64,000 bases of DNA. Source: Buchnera aphidicola (Aphis aurantii) (GTDB lineage: Bacteria > Pseudomonadota > Gammaproteobacteria > Enterobacterales > Enterobacteriaceae). Under the pieces are notes generated by a model. It did not search any database, had not been told where the DNA came from, and saw only the letters and a list, made by a program, of their open reading frames with translations. Position 1 is the stretch's first letter, and each line of letters starts with the position of its first letter. Positions 61,672-64,000 of the stretch are shown here, in pieces. The translations under genes and the position numbers were made by a program. The stretch covers positions 434,001-498,000 of the forward strand of contig NZ_CP135021.1 in assembly GCF_039388985.1 (NCBI RefSeq). The letters run 5' to 3'.

Positions 61672-62781
61672 ATGATTAATTACAGTATTTTAAAAATTAA
61701 AAAGAATAAAAATATCAAAAAAATAATTATAAATATAATGTTTATGTTTATAGTTTCATGTAATAATTACGATTCTAGCAAAGGTCAGCAATATAAAATA
61801 AAACTAATTAAAAATTTTACTGAAACAAAAAAAATAGATATTTCAACACAATTAATCAACCAAAAAGAATTTGTTAAGCAATTAGAAAAAATTAAAAAAT
61901 TTTCTCCTAATTTATATCTAAAAAATCTATATCTTTATAACAACATTAAAAAATGGTTAAAAATATCAGATATTAATCAATTAAGTAAATTTGGAATTAA
62001 AACGTTTCAAATGAAAGGTATTGATAATTATGGAAATGTTAAAATCACAGGATATTATACACCTGTAATAAAAGCTAGTAAAATAAAAAAAGATAATTTT
62101 ATATATCCAATATATCGAACACCATCTACTTTAAACAAGTATCAAATTCTACCACAAAGAAAAGATATTTATAATGGCGTTTTAAAAAAAAAATATATTT
62201 TAGCATATAGTAATTCTTTGATAGATAATTTTATTATGGAAATCCAAGGAAGTGGTTTCATAGACTATGGAAAAAAAAAATCATTAACTTTTTTCAGCTA
62301 TTCAAAAAAAAATAATTGGCCATATACAAGTATAGGGAAAATATTGATAAAACGAGGCGAAATAAATAAATCAAATATATCCATGGAAAGTATTAAATAT
62401 TGGTGTAATCACCACACTAATCGAGAAGTTCGACAATTACTCGAAGAAAATAAATCTTTTGTTTTTTTTGAAGAAACTAAAAAAAAAGAAGTATTTGGAT
62501 CTAGCTCTGTACCATTAATAGAAAAATCAGCAATAGCTGTTGATCATTCTATTATTAAAAATGGAAGTATATTATTAGTACAAATACCTTTGCTTAACAG
62601 CAAAGGTGTCTTTATTAATAAATATGAAATGAGACTATTAATTGCATTAGACGTTGGAGGTATGATAAAAGGGCAACATTTTGATTATTACCAAGGGATT
62701 GGAAAACAAGCTGGTATGCAAGCAGGTTTTTACAATCACTACGGATATGCTTGGATATTAACAACAAATCTTATAAAATAA
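61672..62781 (+). CDS. mltA: Membrane-bound lytic murein transglycosylase A (lipoprotein)
   Basis: The 369-residue protein (E. coli 365) cleaves peptidoglycan glycan strands. A basic start, a hydrophobic stretch, and the lipobox IVSC at about residues 27-30 mark a lipoprotein signal that needs Lgt, whose gene in this window is frameshifted. The MltA domain has [30 protein letters not shown], and the C-terminal 3D domain [19 protein letters not shown] with the catalytic Asp. An A10 run at 62271-62280 is in frame. Confidence 0.95.
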   Translation: MINYSILKIKKNKNIKKIIINIMFMFIVSCNNYDSSKGQQYKIKLIKNFTETKKIDISTQLINQKEFVKQLEKIKKFSPNLYLKNLYLYNNIKKWLKISDINQLSKFGIKTFQMKGIDNYGNVKITGYYTPVIKASKIKKDNFIYPIYRTPSTLNKYQILPQRKDIYNGVLKKKYILAYSNSLIDNFIMEIQGSGFIDYGKKKSLTFFSYSKKNNWPYTSIGKILIKRGEINKSNISMESIKYWCNHHTNREVRQLLEENKSFVFFEETKKKEVFGSSSVPLIEKSAIAVDHSIIKNGSILLVQIPLLNSKGVFINKYEMRLLIALDVGGMIKGQHFDYYQGIGKQAGMQAGFYNHYGYAWILTTNLIK

Positions 62782-62795
62782 ACGAAAACTAAACA

Positions 62796-63275
62796 ATGAA
62801 TATTATTCAATCAGGTATCACTAATCAAAAAGCATCAATTGCGATAATTGTTTCTAGATTCAATCAATTTATCAACAATACTTTATTATCTGGAGCATTA
62901 GATACCTTAACAAGAATTGGACAAGTACAAGAAGAAAACATTTCAACGATATATGTTCCAGGAACTTATGAAATACCTTTAATAGCAAATTATATAGCAA
63001 AATATAAAAAATATAATGCTATTGTAGCAATAGGAACAGTAATTAAAGGTAGTACAGATCATTTTAAATACATTGCTAGTGAAACATATAATAATCTTTC
63101 TAAAATTAGTATAAAATATTTTATTCCAATCACATTAGGCATATTAACTACAAATAACTTAAAACAATCTATTGAAAGATCAGGTTTAAAAATGGGAAAC
63201 AAAGGATCTGAAGCTGCATTAGCAGCATTAGAAATGATTAATATCATGGAAAAATTAAAAATAAATAACAATTAA
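62796..63275 (+). CDS. ribH: 6,7-dimethyl-8-ribityllumazine synthase
   Basis: The 159-residue protein (E. coli 156) makes the penultimate riboflavin intermediate and usually assembles into an icosahedral 60-mer. SRFNQFINNTLLSGALDTL, VPGTYEIPLIANYIA, and AIGTVIKGSTDHFKYIASE with the catalytic His are present. E. coli now calls it ribE, formerly ribH. It is followed 3 bases later by thiL, so nusB, which lies between them in E. coli, is not here. Riboflavin is a probable provision to the aphid. Confidence 0.97.
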   Translation: MNIIQSGITNQKASIAIIVSRFNQFINNTLLSGALDTLTRIGQVQEENISTIYVPGTYEIPLIANYIAKYKKYNAIVAIGTVIKGSTDHFKYIASETYNNLSKISIKYFIPITLGILTTNNLKQSIERSGLKMGNKGSEAALAALEMINIMEKLKINNN

Positions 63276-63278
63276 ATC

Positions 63279-64000
63279 ATGAAATATAGTGAATTTGAAA
63301 TTATCTCTAATTTTTTTAATAAAAACCAAAAAACAGAAAAAAATCTTATTAAAGGTATCGGAGACGATTCTGCATTAATACAAATACCGAAACATAATAT
63401 TCTTGTAATAAGTACCGATACTTTGGTGGAAGGAACGCATTTTTTCAAAAATATAAATCCTAAAAATTTAGCATATAAAACAATTGCTGTAAATCTTAGT
63501 GATCTTGCTGCTATGGGTGCAACACCCAAGTGGATTACGTTATCTATTACTATGCCAAAACCAAATAATAAGTGGTTACAATGTTTTAGTGAAAAATTTT
63601 TTAAGATTTTAAATAAATATAAAATTGCCCTTATAGGGGGGGATACTAACCGTGGCCCTTTGAGTATTACGTTAAGTGTATACGGATTAATTCAAGGAAA
63701 GAAAGCATTATTAAGAGAAAATGCTAAAGAAGGAGACTTAATATACGTCACAGGATATCTTGGGGAAAGTGCTGCCGGTTTTTTTTTACTGCAAGAAAAA
63801 AAATATTTGATTAATAGAGACATAAGAAAATATTTCATTCAAAAACATCTTCATCCTATTCCACGTATTTCGGAAGGAATAATATTAAATAAATTTGCTA
63901 ATGCAGCGATAGATATATCAGATGGATTAATAGCTGATTTAGGTCATATATTAGAACGCAGTCAATGTGGAGCTGATATTGAACTAAATCAATTACCTAT
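63279..64000 (+). CDS. thiL: Thiamine-monophosphate kinase, N-terminal part (3' end outside window)
   Basis: The frame from ATG 63279 is open to the window edge, giving 240 residues of a protein that is about 325 long. It phosphorylates thiamine monophosphate to the diphosphate. GIGDDSALIQI, STDTLVEGTHFF, AVNLSDLAAMGA, LIGGDTNRGPLSIT and IDISDGLIADLGHI are the PurM-like metal and ATP-binding motifs. It starts 3 bases after ribH and is probably co-transcribed. Confidence 0.95.
   Translation, partial: MKYSEFEIISNFFNKNQKTEKNLIKGIGDDSALIQIPKHNILVISTDTLVEGTHFFKNINPKNLAYKTIAVNLSDLAAMGATPKWITLSITMPKPNNKWLQCFSEKFFKILNKYKIALIGGDTNRGPLSITLSVYGLIQGKKALLRENAKEGDLIYVTGYLGESAAGFFLLQEKKYLINRDIRKYFIQKHLHPIPRISEGIILNKFANAAIDISDGLIADLGHILERSQCGADIELNQLP

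Overview
The window comes from a very AT-rich, gene-dense, reduced gammaproteobacterial genome. Nearly every gene has a close Escherichia coli counterpart, often in E. coli local order (alaS-csrA, cysJIH, cysDNC, prfB-lysS, lgt-thyA, pgk-fbaA-mscS, recC-recB-recD). Many E. coli neighbours are missing (ptrA, ybeZ, lnt, lptE, epd, nusB, spf). The gene set and order fit Buchnera aphidicola, the aphid endosymbiont, probably from an aphid whose symbiont still reduces sulfate. The species call is inference from recalled gene order; no search was run.

Layout. 1-8 kb: 3' part of alaS, csrA, tRNA-Ser and tRNA-Arg, gshA, metK (minus), endA-rsmE, rpiA (minus), and a minus-strand tRNA trio (Met, Leu, Gln). 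8-13 kb: glnS, pyrG, eno. 13.5-24.9 kb: a long minus-strand block reading cysJ-cysI-cysH-cysG-cysD-cysN-cysC-ftsB-ispD-ispF-nlpD, which joins the whole sulfate-to-sulfide pathway to isoprenoid precursor and division genes. 24.9-26.5 kb: a 1.6-kb stretch without a recognisable gene. 26.5-32.6 kb: dsbA, the exonuclease-only polA, engB, typA, gmk, ygfZ. 32.8-46 kb: prfB (programmed frameshift), lysS, lysA, lgt, thyA, miaB, ybeY, corC, leuS, holA, nadD, tusA. 46-51.5 kb: asd (minus), yhgN, pgk, fbaA, mscS. 51.5-61.3 kb: recC-recB-recD and argA (minus). 61.5-64 kb: initiator tRNA-Met (minus), mltA, ribH and the 5' part of thiL.

Functional picture. The genes cover housekeeping (five aminoacyl-tRNA synthetase or release-factor genes, six tRNAs), glycolysis (eno, pgk, fbaA), and nutrient provision typical of an aphid symbiont (lysA and asd for lysine, threonine and methionine; argA for arginine; cys genes for reduced sulfur; ribH for riboflavin). 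Envelope maintenance is minimal (mltA, lgt, nlpD, ftsB, mscS, dsbA).

Most notable observation. Besides the conserved programmed frameshift in prfB, five genes (nlpD, cysH, lgt, ybeY, nadD) are each disrupted by a single-base frame error at, or best explained by, a 9-11 base poly(A) tract of the coding strand. Correcting the tract by one A restores a full-length protein that aligns with its E. coli homologue. Long A tracts in pgk, holA and mltA are in frame. Either RNA-polymerase slippage produces functional mRNA, as has been reported for Buchnera and Blochmannia, or the assembly has homopolymer errors. I found no CRISPR array, prophage, insertion sequence or evident novel defence or secondary-metabolite system.
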